The translations under genes and the position numbers were made by a program. DNA of 64,000 nucleotides from NCBI RefSeq assembly GCF_036924525.1, contig NZ_JAZHRU010000001.1, positions 6,167,001-6,231,000 of the forward strand. Direction: 5' to 3'. Source of the stretch: Bradyrhizobium sp. AZCC 1719 (GTDB lineage Bacteria; Pseudomonadota; Alphaproteobacteria; Rhizobiales; Xanthobacteraceae). A model generated the notes under the pieces. The model did no database searches. It saw only the letters and a program-made list of their open reading frames with translations, and had not been told where the DNA came from. Positions within the stretch are counted from its first letter, which is position 1. Every line of letters starts with the position of its first letter. This document shows, one piece after another, positions 1 through 9,296 of the stretch.

Positions 1-1
1 C

Positions 2-607
2 ATCACCAAGTTGGTCCAGCGTCTCTATGTGCCTGAGAGCGGACGGGTGCTGATCGACGGCGTCGATCTCGCGATGGTGGACCTGACCTGGCTGCGGCGC
101 CAGATCGGCGTCGTTCTGCAGGAGAATGTGCTGTTCAACCGTTCGATCCGCGAGAACATCGCGCTGGCTGACCCCGCCATGCCGATGGAGCGCGTTATCG
201 AGGCGGCATCGCTCGCCGGCGCCCACGACTTCATCCTGGAACTGCCCGAGGGTTACGACACCATCGTCGGCGAACGCGGCAGCAGCCTGTCGGGCGGGCA
301 ACGCCAGCGTGTCGCGATCGCGCGCGCGCTCATTACTGATCCGCGTATCCTCATCCTCGACGAGGCGACCAGCGCACTCGACTACGAAAGCGAGCGGGCC
401 ATCCAGCAGAACATGAAGCGAATTGCCGCCGGCCGGACCGTTTTCGTCATCGCTCACCGGCTCTCGACGGTGCGCAATGCGAACCGGATCATCACGCTCG
501 AGCATGGCCGCATCGTCGAGGACGGCAGCCATGATGAGCTGATCCGGTCGAACGGCCGTTACGCAAACCTCCACTATCTACAGGCCGGTATCCATGACGT
601 CCGCTAG
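2..607 (+). CDS. Type I secretion ABC transporter ATPase/permease, C-terminal part
   Basis: The window opens inside this gene; only the nucleotide-binding domain after Walker A is present (the first codons read ITKL, which normally follow GxGKST). Visible motifs are the Q-loop ([10 protein letters not shown]), the signature LSGGQRQR, Walker [13 protein letters not shown] and the switch His in VIAHRLSTV. In the HlyB/PrtD family this domain powers export of unfolded proteins through an inner-membrane channel. The stop overlaps the start of the HlyD-like adaptor gene by 14 bases, so the two are translated together, which supports a type I secretion role over a lipid flippase. The membrane domain lies outside the window. 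Confidence 0.9.
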   Translation: MTKLVQRLYVPESGRVLIDGVDLAMVDLTWLRRQIGVVLQENVLFNRSIRENIALADPAMPMERVIEAASLAGAHDFILELPEGYDTIVGERGSSLSGGQRQRVAIARALITDPRILILDEATSALDYESERAIQQNMKRIAAGRTVFVIAHRLSTVRNANRIITLEHGRIVEDGSHDELIRSNGRYANLHYLQAGIHDVR

Positions 608-2030
608 CCGCAATATCGTCCCGTTTCCGAGAAATCCGGCTCCGCCAGCTCGCCGCCGCGAGCACGAAATCGCGTTCCTGCCGGCGGCGCTCGAGATCAC
701 TGAAACCCCGCCTTCGCCGATTGGACGGGCGATCGGCGCGAGCATCATTGCGATCTTCTGCATCGCACTACTGTGGGCGTCGCTCGGCAGCGTCGATATC
801 GTCGCCTCCGCAACCGGCAAGATCGTACCGGGCGGGCGCACCAAGCTGATCCAGCCGTTCGAGACGGGTGTCGTCCGCGCTATCCACGTCCGCGACGGGC
901 AGACCGTAAAAGCCGGCGACGTTCTGATCGAACTCGATCCGACGATAACGGAAGCCGACAACGACCGCCAGAAGAGCGATCTCCTTGCGGCCGAACTCGA
1001 TGTGGCGCGACTGCGCGCCGCGCTCGTAGAGGATCCGCTTGCCGCCTTCCGGCCGCCGCAGAGCGCGAGCGCCGCTGAGGTCGAGATGCATCGCCAGTTC
1101 CTGATCAGCCAGCGCGCCGAACAGAACGCCAAGCTCGCGGAGATCGAACGGCAACAGGGGCAGAAGGAAGCTGAACGGGCGACCACTTCGGCGAGCGTCG
1201 CCAAGCTCCAGGCGACAATACCGGTGCTGCAGGAGCGCGTGGACATCCGCAAGAATCTGGTCGACAAGGCGCTGGCTTCGAAGGTCGTCTACCTCTCCGA
1301 ATACCAGGAACTGGTCGGGCTTCAGCAGGACCTCGTTCTACAGCAGAGCCGGCTGCGCGAAGCCGATGCCGCCCTGTCATTGCTGAAGGAAACCAGGGAA
1401 AGAACCGCCGCGGAGTATCGGCGCACGACCTATGACGCACTCGCGAAAGCCGAGCAGAAAACTGCGAGCGCGGCGCAGGAGGTGATCAAGGCAGAACGGC
1501 GCACCAAACTCCAGCGTTTGAGCGCGCCCGTCGATGGCGTCGTGCAGCAACTCGCTGTTCATACCGTCGGAGGCGTGGTGACTCCTGCTCAGGCGCTCGC
1601 CGTGGTGGTTCCGAGCGAGAGCCAACTCGAGATCGAGGCCATGCTTTCCAACCGCGATATCGGGTTCGTGCAACCGGGCCAGAAAGCGGAGATCAAGGTC
1701 GATACATTCAACTTCACGCGCTATGGGCTTCTTCATGGCGAAGTGCTCAGCGTTTCGTCTGACGCCATCACCCGCGACAGGCAGCAGGGCCCTTCGAATG
1801 ATCGGGCAATGGGCGCGACGACGAGCAGCAGTGAACCGAAAGGTCAGGAACTGGAGTATGCCGCTCGTGTCTCGCTCGACCGTGCGGCCATGCAGATAGA
1901 TGAGAAACTCGTCAAGCTAGGGCCGGGAATGGCGGTGACGGTCGAGATCAAGACAGGCTCGCGAACCATCATCAGCTACCTTCTCTCGCCGCTGGCACGA
2001 TACAAGCAGGAGTCTTTGCGCGAGCGGTAG
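594..2030 (+). CDS. HlyD-family type I secretion membrane fusion protein
   Basis: The protein has 478 residues, the usual size for HlyD/PrtE adaptors. It has a short cytoplasmic N-terminus, one membrane helix near residues 43-65 ([20 protein letters not shown]), a lipoyl/barrel-sandwich segment ([19 protein letters not shown]), a long helical coiled-coil hairpin at about 130-300, and the C-terminal beta-barrel part ([20 protein letters not shown]). It would bridge the inner-membrane ABC pump to an outer-membrane TolC-type channel. It starts inside the ABC gene. No RTX cargo or TolC gene follows within the window, so cargo must lie upstream or elsewhere. Confidence 0.9.
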   Translation: MTSASRNIVPFPRNPAPPARRREHEIAFLPAALEITETPPSPIGRAIGASIIAIFCIALLWASLGSVDIVASATGKIVPGGRTKLIQPFETGVVRAIHVRDGQTVKAGDVLIELDPTITEADNDRQKSDLLAAELDVARLRAALVEDPLAAFRPPQSASAAEVEMHRQFLISQRAEQNAKLAEIERQQGQKEAERATTSASVAKLQATIPVLQERVDIRKNLVDKALASKVVYLSEYQELVGLQQDLVLQQSRLREADAALSLLKETRERTAAEYRRTTYDALAKAEQKTASAAQEVIKAERRTKLQRLSAPVDGVVQQLAVHTVGGVVTPAQALAVVVPSESQLEIEAMLSNRDIGFVQPGQKAEIKVDTFNFTRYGLLHGEVLSVSSDAITRDRQQGPSNDRAMGATTSSSEPKGQELEYAARVSLDRAAMQIDEKLVKLGPGMAVTVEIKTGSRTIISYLLSPLARYKQESLRER

Positions 2031-2688
2031 AAGACGCTGAACGCCAGCGAAGAGCATTTGCGGGGTAGCCGGAGATCGGCGGCATGGCTCGTTAACCGAC
2101 GTCGCCGTCACCATTCTCCGCTACCGCGTCGGCCGCGTTACGGGCCGTCTTCATCTTGTCGACACGGTCGATTCACTATTCATCACGAGCGATGCTTCGC
2201 TCATGGGCCAATGCACGGGCGTTCGCCCCTTCTCCCTTATTACGTTTTATTCCGTTCTGCGGCTGCTCTTAAGGACTACACCGAGGGAAGCAGAAGCAAC
2301 ATCGTCGGCCTTGGACAAGCGGCGCGAAGCGCTTTGGCCGGCGACACGTTGGCGGCCGTCGTCGTCCAAGATCCGGTCAGTTCGGTGTCGACGAAGCCGG
2401 GCGACGTGACACGATCGTCATCGATGCGAAGATACCTGACTGCAAACTAGGTCAAGAGTTCTACTTCGGAGGTACCTCGCCCGGAAGCGCATTGCTCATC
2501 AACATCCACCTTTGCGCCGCCGACCCCGCAGGCGCGGTCGGTTAGATTCCTCCCTCCGGAGCGCGCCGGCACGGATATCTCACTGCTGCGCCACGCGACG
2601 GCGATTTTCCTACGACACGGAGGCAGACGGCATCATCACGATCGCCCGTCGGAGACAAGCGCAATCGATTTAGCGGTGAGTAAGAAGC
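2031..2688. other. Intergenic stretch without a convincing gene
   Basis: About 660 bases separate the secretion genes from the next gene. Open frames on either strand are short and lack a ribosome binding site or recognisable domain. One plus-strand frame ending with the tag at 2543-2545 has a fairly protein-like tail (reading IVIDAKIPDCKLGQEFYFGG), which could be the remnant of a decayed gene. Nothing firmer can be supported. Confidence 0.5.
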
Positions 2689-3849
2689 ATGGCCAAGTTG
2701 GCTGTTCCAGAGCCTGGGAAGCAGGCCGCGTCGTTCCGCGTAGAGTTTGTCCGCGACTGGACCAAAGCCTCGGCGCGCTGGGGCAACGGCGGCGACGCTA
2801 CGGTCTTTCAACACAGGCACTGGCTCGATGCGTGGTATCGCGCCTTCGACACCGTCGATCCCGTGATTGCCATCATCAGCGACACGAGTACGCAGCGCGA
2901 TGTCGCACTCGTTCCGCTGGTGTGCCGCAATCAACACGGCGTTCGCTCGATCGAGTTCGCGGATCTGGGCCTGAGCGACTACAACGCGCCGATACTGGCA
3001 TCCAACGCGCCGCATGTTGCCGCAAGCCTGCACACGATCGGTTCCGCGCTGCTGGCGGCATTGCGCCAATTGCCTGATCGTCCCGACCTGATCCGGCTGA
3101 AAAAGATGCCGCTTGAAATCCGCGGGCGTCCCAATCCGTTGGCGGAGATCGAGGGCGCCCGACCCTGCTCGGTGAACGGCAATCTCGTCGAACTCGGCGA
3201 TGATTTCGAAGTCTATCGCGCCTCGATCCGCAGAATACAGATGCCGCGGTGCTGGCGCGTCTTCACCCGCCACCCCGGAGCCCGATTTGAAATCGCCACC
3301 ACCGTCGACGAAGCGCTGCGGATTCTCGATGTGATGGATCGCCAACAGCACAAGCGCATGAAGCAGTTGGGAAAGAAATTCGTTCTCGACGAACCCCGTC
3401 GCGCGAAGTTCTATCGCGACGTCGTCAGTCGCGGTCTTGCGGAAGGCTACGCCGTGGTTTCGGCGTTGATCTGCGACGACGGCGTCGTGGCCACCACCCT
3501 GGGATTCAGGCACGGCCCGCACTATTCTATGCTGCGGAACACCAACGCCGGAGAGCAGTGGTCCAATTTCTCACCGAGCCGGCTTTGCATCGAGCGGACG
3601 ATGGCCGCCTTGCACGGGCAAGGTGTGCGGCACTTTGATTTCAGCATCGGCAATTACGATTACAAGCGGCGTTTTGGCGCGCAACCTCTTCCGTTGACGG
3701 ATGTCGGTATCGCCCTTTCCTGGCGCGGCGTGCCCTATGTGTTGCGCGACCACGCCGTGGAGAGACTGCGACGCTATCCGCGGCTCGCCGGAAAGGTTCG
3801 GCGCGCGGCCGGCAGTCTTACAGCGGTCAAAGAACTCTGGGCACGGTGA
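2689..3849 (+). CDS. CelD/BcsL-type GNAT acetyltransferase (FemAB-like fold)
   Basis: The 386-residue protein resembles the 'cellulose biosynthesis protein CelD/GNAT' family: an N-terminal sensor-like half (FQHRHWLDAWYRAFDTVDPV, then FADLGLSDYNAPIL), then the acetyltransferase-like half with the typical tail FDFSIGNYDYKRRFGAQPLP. Relatives transfer acyl or aminoacyl groups during exopolysaccharide or envelope modification; the substrate cannot be told from sequence. It has no signal peptide or membrane helix. Its ATG follows only a weak purine stretch (taagaag). It stands alone, about 660 bases after the secretion genes. Confidence 0.8.
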   Translation: MAKLAVPEPGKQAASFRVEFVRDWTKASARWGNGGDATVFQHRHWLDAWYRAFDTVDPVIAIISDTSTQRDVALVPLVCRNQHGVRSIEFADLGLSDYNAPILASNAPHVAASLHTIGSALLAALRQLPDRPDLIRLKKMPLEIRGRPNPLAEIEGARPCSVNGNLVELGDDFEVYRASIRRIQMPRCWRVFTRHPGARFEIATTVDEALRILDVMDRQQHKRMKQLGKKFVLDEPRRAKFYRDVVSRGLAEGYAVVSALICDDGVVATTLGFRHGPHYSMLRNTNAGEQWSNFSPSRLCIERTMAALHGQGVRHFDFSIGNYDYKRRFGAQPLPLTDVGIALSWRGVPYVLRDHAVERLRRYPRLAGKVRRAAGSLTAVKELWAR

Positions 3850-3953
3850 CGGGGTTGCGCGGCCCTTACGCCGCGTCGGCCGGCCGCGCGAAACACACAA
3901 CGTGAACTGATGTCTCTAATGCCTTGCTGTCCGACCTGGGAGCCATTGTTTGA

Positions 3954-4547
3954 ATGTCATCTTGCTGTACCAAGATCGTGCTACTTATCGACGGCCCCAA
4001 TCTTTATGCGGCCAGCAAGACGCTTGGTTTCGATGTGGATTACAAGCGACTGCTCAAGGAGTTCCAAATTCGCGGCACGATACTTCGGGCGTTCTACTAC
4101 AACGCGATCATCGAGGATCAGGAATATTCATCGATCCGGCCCCTGATCGATTGGCTCGACTACAACGGCTATACGGTGGTAACCAAAACAACCAGGGAGT
4201 TCACCGACACCAGCGGCCATCGCAAGATGAAGGGCAGCATGGACATCAAACTCGCTGTTGATGCCATGGAGCTTGCCGAGCATATCGATCAGATGATTCT
4301 GTTCTCAGGTGACGGCGACTTCCGCCCATTGGTGGAGGCGATCCAACGTCGAGGCGTTCGCGTCACTGTCGTCTCAACCATTGCCACCCATCCTCCGATG
4401 ATCGGCGATGAACTTCGGCGTCAGGCCGACGCTTTCATCGATCTGGTGGATTTGAAGCCCAAGCTTAGTCGCGACCCGTCCCAACGGCCAGCCCCGCGCG
4501 ACGCGCGCCATCCCACGTTATCCTCGCAACGGGACCATCACGGCTGA
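3954..4547 (+). CDS. LabA-like NYN-domain protein (DUF88), putative ribonuclease
   Basis: The 197-residue protein has the NYN (PIN-like) fold signatures: IVLLIDGPNLYAA at about 8-20 (Asp and Asn acidic/metal pocket), a central KGSMDIKLAVDAM with a conserved Asp, and ILFSGDGDFRPLVEAIQRRG with two further Asp residues. All acidic residues expected for a metal-dependent RNase are present. Relatives are often annotated NYN/LabA and linked to RNA turnover; the target is unknown. The last roughly 25 residues are a basic, low-complexity tail. The gene is a single unit with no close neighbour on the same strand. Confidence 0.88.
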   Translation: MSSCCTKIVLLIDGPNLYAASKTLGFDVDYKRLLKEFQIRGTILRAFYYNAIIEDQEYSSIRPLIDWLDYNGYTVVTKTTREFTDTSGHRKMKGSMDIKLAVDAMELAEHIDQMILFSGDGDFRPLVEAIQRRGVRVTVVSTIATHPPMIGDELRRQADAFIDLVDLKPKLSRDPSQRPAPRDARHPTLSSQRDHHG

Positions 4548-5108
4548 CAACATTCTCGCCCGCAGAGGGAAAGAACCGACGCTGCAGTGCTTTCCAAACG
4601 CACCTTAAAATTTAGCCCCGAAAGAGCTGATCTAATAACGAACTCACCGCTTTAAGTGCTGGCTGCAGCCGGACGGGTCGGACGCCCGAATGGCGGAATC
4701 AAAATCAGTTTGATTATCCAACGATTTCAGGGCGCATTTAAAAAAGCTGAAAAGTCGCTCAAGTAATTCCGATAGGTTGGCAGCCGTTTCCAAATGAAAA
4801 ACAGCCCTCCACGGAGGATCAGGCGCGGCGAAATCTGGGAGCGAACTGCGTCGAGGCGTCCAAGAGCTTCGGTGTCGAGCCGCGCATGCGAAGAAAGGCC
4901 AGTTTACGCGCGAGGAACTGGCCTCGCTCGTCCAACTGAACGTAGAGTCCTTGAAGGAGTTCTGCTGACCTTCGATCTGCCGCTCAGCCGACTCCGGCCG
5001 AACAGTTGCGGCTCGGCCAACTCGACAACGCTCCGCTCGATGCATCGAGCAGCTTCGGGGAAACTTTTCGCCAACAATATCCCGGTGAAATGTCCGTGAA
5101 AGCGCGCT
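4548..5108. other. Intergenic stretch without a convincing gene
   Basis: About 560 bases lie between the NYN gene and the convergent zinc island. A plus-strand frame ending near 4966 reads AKKGQFTREELASLVQLNVE at its tail, which looks protein-like and helical, but it has no ATG or GTG with a ribosome binding site and no recognised domain. It may be a gene remnant. Confidence 0.45.
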
Positions 5109-5396
5109 CTAGGTACGAAGTCTCAGATCAAGCGCTTCTTTCAGTTCATCGAGAGTGACGTCGGGAATCGATTTGTGGATTCTTGCAATTATTGGCTTTT
5201 CCCCGTCTCTCAAGATCGCGACGACGGTTTCCACATCGGGACATCCTGGCTCTCGACAGGTCAACTCGCTAACCGAGATAGTCACGTCATTCGACAAGCC
5301 CAACAGCTTCTGCGTCTGCAGCTTTAATTCCTGAACTGCCTGAGGATAGCCGATTCTTTGGACCCGCCGCCCCATAGGTAAGGCAATCTTTGGCAT
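5109..5396 (-). CDS. Conserved hypothetical protein in COG0523 operon
   Basis: This small protein (95 residues from the ATG at 5396; an in-frame TTG at 5453 is the alternative) has no signal peptide or membrane helix. It carries a short Cys motif ELTCREPGCPDVETVVAIL followed by a helical tail (TLDELKEAL). The CxxxxCP pattern could bind a metal, which is inference. It lies 103 bases downstream of the first COG0523 GTPase on the same strand, so it is probably the last gene of that Zur-controlled operon. I do not recognise a characterised family member. Confidence 0.65.
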   Translation of the reverse strand: MPKIALPMGRRVQRIGYPQAVQELKLQTQKLLGLSNDVTISVSELTCREPGCPDVETVVAILRDGEKPIIARIHKSIPDVTLDELKEALDLRLRT

Positions 5397-5499
5397 GCTT
5401 CTGGCGTCCGAATGGATTTGCGAGGCTGTCAGCCTCAGCGTGACAACGGACAAACTCCGCTGCCATGCTGCAAGCTTGGTGCATCACCCGTGCCTTCAA

Positions 5500-6480
5500 T
5501 CAGTGACTTGAGCCCCGACACTGCTCAAAGCCTGCCTTCAAGACGTCCTCCGGCAAATCGCGCCCGATGAAGACCAGGCGGCTTGTTCTCGGCTCATCGG
5601 GTTTCCAGGGGCGTTGATGGTCTCCTTCGAGCAACATGTGCACTCCCTGAATAACAAATCGATCGGGATCGTCCTGGAATTGGATGATGCCCTTCAGCCG
5701 CAGAATATCGGTCCCGAACTGACGAACGGTCTCCTGCATCCAGGGGAAAAACTTCTCAGGAATGAGAGGTGTCTGCGTCATCAATGACAGACTCTTTACG
5801 TGACTGTCGTGCTCATGGTCGTGAGCTTCACTGAGAAAGCCAGGCTCGAATTCAAGAACCCTGTTGAGATCGAACGCATTCCGATCCAGGACTTTCTCGA
5901 GGTCAAGGGCGCAACGTTCGGTGCGATGGATCATCGCATAGGGATTAATTGAACGAATCCTTGCCTCGACGAGCTTAAGGTCCGCCTCCGAGACCAGATC
6001 GGTCTTGTTGAGCAAGACAACGTCGGCGAATGCGATCTGCTCTTGCGCTTCGTGCGCCTGGTCGATCTCTCCAAGGAGGTGCTTTGCGTCGATGACCGTG
6101 ACGATGGCATCAAGTTTCGTGTTGCGACGAACGTCGTCATCTACAAGAAAGGTTTGCGCCACGGGCGCCGGATCAGCAAGCCCGGTGGTCTCCACGATGA
6201 TCCCGTCAAACTTGCCGCGCCGCTTCATGAGTCCTTCGAGAATCCTGATGAGATCACCTCTCACCGTGCAGCAGATGCACCCGTTGTTCATTTCGAATAT
6301 TTCTTCGTCCGCATTGACGATCAGATCATTGTCAATTCCGACCTCGCCAAACTCGTTCACAATCACCGCATAACGCTTGCCGTGGGTCTCGGTCAGGATA
6401 CGATTCAGCAGAGTCGTCTTCCCTGCCCCCAGGTACCCGGTGAGGACGGTGACCGGTGTTTGTGAAATCACATTGTTCAT
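5500..6480 (-). CDS. COG0523 (CobW/P47K) GTPase, putative zinc metallochaperone
   Basis: The 326-residue protein has the P-loop [15 protein letters not shown] (15-29), the metal-binding CxCC motif as GCICC (Cys68, Cys70, Cys71), the switch-like [10 protein letters not shown], and NKTD for guanine recognition (about 158-161). A His-rich stretch (AHDHEHDSH) lies near 218, and the C-terminal CobW_C domain ends with [11 protein letters not shown]0523 proteins use GTP to place metals, often zinc, into client enzymes during starvation. It starts 11 bases after the second COG0523 gene stops. The Zur box upstream of that gene makes zinc the likely metal. The client is unknown. Confidence 0.92.
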   Translation of the reverse strand: MNNVISQTPVTVLTGYLGAGKTTLLNRILTETHGKRYAVIVNEFGEVGIDNDLIVNADEEIFEMNNGCICCTVRGDLIRILEGLMKRRGKFDGIIVETTGLADPAPVAQTFLVDDDVRRNTKLDAIVTVIDAKHLLGEIDQAHEAQEQIAFADVVLLNKTDLVSEADLKLVEARIRSINPYAMIHRTERCALDLEKVLDRNAFDLNRVLEFEPGFLSEAHDHEHDSHVKSLSLMTQTPLIPEKFFPWMQETVRQFGTDILRLKGIIQFQDDPDRFVIQGVHMLLEGDHQRPWKPDEPRTSRLVFIGRDLPEDVLKAGFEQCRGSSH

Positions 6481-6491
6481 GCTTGGCCCTT

Positions 6492-7718
6492 TCAGCGTTG
6501 AGGTCTCGTTGCGTTCTGAATCACAGGCGGGGGTTCAAACCGGGCGGTGGCGCGCTCGTGAAGCAACAGCAATAGCCCTGCGACAAGCGCAAAGCCGAGA
6601 ACGCTCAGACCCGCGACCGTCAGCACCAATTGCGCCTTTGCGCGCGCTGAAATGCCTGTTATCGCCGTGAACAGATTCTTGACGACCGCTTCATCAAGGC
6701 CATGAGCGATGACGACCATTCGCGTGCGACGATCGTCCGAGGGCCAGGCCGGAAGCCGGTATTGTTGAATCGCATGCTGAACGCCGTGCACGACGACAGG
6801 CCGCTCCGGATCGTCCTCCAGCCGGACAAGCCCCTTCAGACGGAGCAATTGCGGACCGCCTACGGCCTTGAGCAGTTCAATGAATGTGGCGAGATTTCGC
6901 GGCGATACGGGCCGGCTTTCGAGCAATGCCAGGCTCTGGATGCCAGCCGCCGCATGGCGGCTCGCGCCTGTGGCATCGTTGTGAGTTTGCCCTTGCTGGG
7001 CCAACGCCACCTCCAAGGCCAACCACCCCTCGACATCGGCCCCCTGTTCGGAGGGAACGTAGCGACGCGGAGCAAAGACCGCTGCGAGATTGAAGTCGTT
7101 CCCGTGACGGTCCACGATGGCCGCGGCAGCGTTGATCTGCCGGATCTTCGGCAGCAGGCCGGAGAGATCGGGAGCCGCGGCGGCTTCTGCGCCAAGATCC
7201 GTCTTGGTCAGCACGACACTATCCGCAAACGCCACCTGCTTCATGCATTCGAAGTGCCGCTCCATCGTCTCTTCGATCATGGTAACGTCGATTGCGCAGA
7301 CGACGCCGGACAGTCGAAAGCATCTTGCGACGACATGGTCCCGATACCCGACCGCCGGAAGACCGCCCGGTGTGATCTGATTGATGATCGGAGCGGGATC
7401 GGCAAGCCCGGTCGTCTCGACGATCACGCGCTTGAACGGCGGGGCAGCCTTGCTCTCCACAGCGTCGTAAAGTTCGAACAGGGAAGACCTGATGTCGCTG
7501 GCAGCTGTGCAGCAGAGGCAGCCTGTCGTTGTCACCATCAGCTCGCGCTTGTTCACGCGAACAAGGTCATGATCGATGGATATATCGCCAAACTCGTTGA
7601 TGATGACGGCGGTGTCTGCAAAGGCCTCGCTCGCCAAGAGCGCATTGAGGAGCGTGGATTTCCCCGAGCCCAGGAAGCCCGTGAGGATCGTCACCGGAAT
7701 CGGCTGGTCTATCTTCAT
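6492..7718 (-). CDS. COG0523 GTPase with C-terminal membrane helix
   Basis: The ATG at 7718 gives 408 residues; a TTG at 7727 is also in frame. The P-loop [11 protein letters not shown], the CxCC motif GCLCC (Cys67, Cys69, Cys70), [10 protein letters not shown] and TKTD mark a COG0523 GTPase. The protein is longer than its neighbour because of a hydrophobic segment near residues 360-382 ([20 protein letters not shown]) and a short charged tail, so it is probably anchored to the inner membrane. A perfect 18-base Zur-type palindrome lies 27 bases upstream of the start. It is first in the operon with the next COG0523 gene. Confidence 0.9.
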   Translation of the reverse strand: MKIDQPIPVTILTGFLGSGKSTLLNALLASEAFADTAVIINEFGDISIDHDLVRVNKRELMVTTTGCLCCTAASDIRSSLFELYDAVESKAAPPFKRVIVETTGLADPAPIINQITPGGLPAVGYRDHVVARCFRLSGVVCAIDVTMIEETMERHFECMKQVAFADSVVLTKTDLGAEAAAAPDLSGLLPKIRQINAAAAIVDRHGNDFNLAAVFAPRRYVPSEQGADVEGWLALEVALAQQGQTHNDATGASRHAAAGIQSLALLESRPVSPRNLATFIELLKAVGGPQLLRLKGLVRLEDDPERPVVVHGVQHAIQQYRLPAWPSDDRRTRMVVIAHGLDEAVVKNLFTAITGISARAKAQLVLTVAGLSVLGFALVAGLLLLLHERATARFEPPPVIQNATRPQR

Positions 7719-7744
7719 TGCCCGCAATCAAATCGTCCCGATGC

Positions 7745-7762
7745 GTAATGTTATAACATTAC
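7745..7762. promoter_or_regulatory. Zur box upstream of COG0523 operon
   Basis: The sequence gtaatgttataacattac is a perfect 18-base palindrome. It matches the AT-rich ATGTTATA-type operator known for alphaproteobacterial Zur and the two other boxes in this window. It sits 27 bases before the first COG0523 start and after the PepSY gene, so it should repress the COG0523 genes when zinc is sufficient. Confidence 0.85.
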
Positions 7763-7793
7763 ATTAAGTCGCGCAACAACCCTCGGGGGCCCA

Positions 7794-9296
7794 TCACGAT
7801 TGATTGTGGTCTCTGCCTTTGCAGCGCATGGGCAGGCGGGCCATTCGAAGCGGCCAGCGAAATTCAAGTCTCAGTCGCCGCCAGGCGATTACCATTCCGG
7901 TGATGCTGAACGCTGCTCCAAACGCGCATAGAACAACAATAATCGCGCTCCGCAGGCTGGGGCGCGCCATCAAGGCAGGAAAATCGAAAGTATGCAGCGC
8001 GCGATATAGCCAGCGATAGGTTCGACGCTGCGCATCAAGCTTTTCCAGGTTGGCGCCGCTAGCACCATCGATTTGGTACCAAACCTCCCCGCATATGGAC
8101 CGATATACGGGAGCCGATGCAACTTCGGATGCACGGAAGTAATGGTCATCTGGCGCGACAGCCGAAGTGCCCGAGCAGCTACCGACAGCGTGCGAGATCA
8201 CGACATTGATCTGATCGGCTTGCAGGAACGGGGAAGCCGGTGAAGCAGACGCTGGAACGACGACGGAAAGCTGCTGCGCGGCAACTCCCGTTCGATTACG
8301 TTGATGGATGCGGCCGCCGAAAGTGAACCACTCGATTTCACGGGTAGCCGGTGAAAGCGATGCGGGCACTGTCGCGGTCAGTTCGAGCCATGCCGGCGTC
8401 CCGGCGATCCGGTCGGCTTCCGATCTGGTAAGCACGCCGGTGGAAAAGAGACGGCCATGGTCCATCGATAGCCATCCGCTAACAATCCACGTCATCACGA
8501 ACGCAGCGCACGCCAATCCGAGCCAGTGATGCCAAGCATGCCATTTTCGGAAGGGAGATACGATACGGTCTCGCACGCGCCTGAGACGAAACAGGCCTAC
8601 CATGAGGCCCGACAATGCCGCGATGACGGCAGCAAGGGACAACCACCAGACCGTGACGTTCCAGGCCATCGAGTTCTTGCGCAGCACACTCGGATAGATC
8701 CAATGGACGACGCTTCCAACGTAGTTCCATGCGCGTTCACTGCGCGTCGTATCTCTCACGATCTCGCCGGTGCGTGACGAGACGTACAGCTCGGTTCCCG
8801 CAACATCGTTCAGAGCAATGCGATAGAGAGGTCGGTGTCCGTCGAGACTGTTCGGGACCGTCCATTGATCATATTCCGCCAGTTCCACGAAAGTGGCCGC
8901 AGCAGGATTCAAGCCGCGCAAGCGCGCATGCTCGGACCCGATTGCGAGTGCCACTTTCTCGGAGCCGATATCGGCCGCGCGCAGATCGTCAGCATGCAGG
9001 GCTTTCATGCCGGAGGCAGTCGACACCAGGTACACGGGACCGTCGCTGCGCTGCCACAGACGCACCCGCGTGACGCCTTTGAGCGTGCTCGCCGCGACAG
9101 CCTCGGCGGGACTTTGCCTCACCTTGGAAACGTCGAAGACGGACAATCCTCCGAAGCGCTCAGCTTCGGTGAGCGCTGGAAATGGCACAAAGTGCATCAC
9201 GATCCCAGATGCAAACCACATCACGAACAGCAAGCACAGCGGGATGCTCAGCCAGCGATGGATAAGGACCAGGACCCGCAACGGGCGAACCACCAT
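7794..9296 (-). CDS. PepSY-associated transmembrane protein
   Basis: The ATG at 9294-9296 shares one base with the stop of the TonB receptor gene (TGATG), so translation is coupled; this gives 500 residues. There are four main membrane segments: residues about 12-35 with HRWLSIPLCLLFVMWFASG, about 215-245, about 260-285 (HHWLGLACAAFVMTWIVSG) and about 455-480. Large periplasmic PepSY parts lie between them. The layout matches PepSY-TM proteins such as those beside siderophore receptors, several of which are thought to help reduce or release ferric siderophore. Here the partner receptor is Zur-controlled, so the substrate is unlikely to be iron. Its exact chemistry is unknown. Confidence 0.85.
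   Translation of the reverse strand: MVVRPLRVLVLIHRWLSIPLCLLFVMWFASGIVMHFVPFPALTEAERFGGLSVFDVSKVRQSPAEAVAASTLKGVTRVRLWQRSDGPVYLVSTASGMKALHADDLRAADIGSEKVALAIGSEHARLRGLNPAAATFVELAEYDQWTVPNSLDGHRPLYRIALNDVAGTELYVSSRTGEIVRDTTRSERAWNYVGSVVHWIYPSVLRKNSMAWNVTVWWLSLAAVIAALSGLMVGLFRLRRVRDRIVSPFRKWHAWHHWLGLACAAFVMTWIVSGWLSMDHGRLFSTGVLTRSEADRIAGTPAWLELTATVPASLSPATREIEWFTFGGRIHQRNRTGVAAQQLSVVVPASASPASPFLQADQINVVISHAVGSCSGTSAVAPDDHYFRASEVASAPVYRSICGEVWYQIDGASGANLEKLDAQRRTYRWLYRALHTFDFPALMARPSLRSAIIVVLCAFGAAFSITGMVIAWRRLRLEFRWPLRMARLPMRCKGRDHNQS

Noticed and set aside
2542..3522. Open frame of 326 codons on the minus strand opposite the CelD-type GNAT
   Set aside because: Antisense shadow with no recognised domain or ribosome site; the plus-strand gene shows family motifs.
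4794..5099. Plus-strand 101-codon frame and an antisense 133-codon frame before the zinc island
   Set aside because: No ribosome site, Arg/Ser-rich text and no domain; only a short remnant-like helix in another frame was noted.
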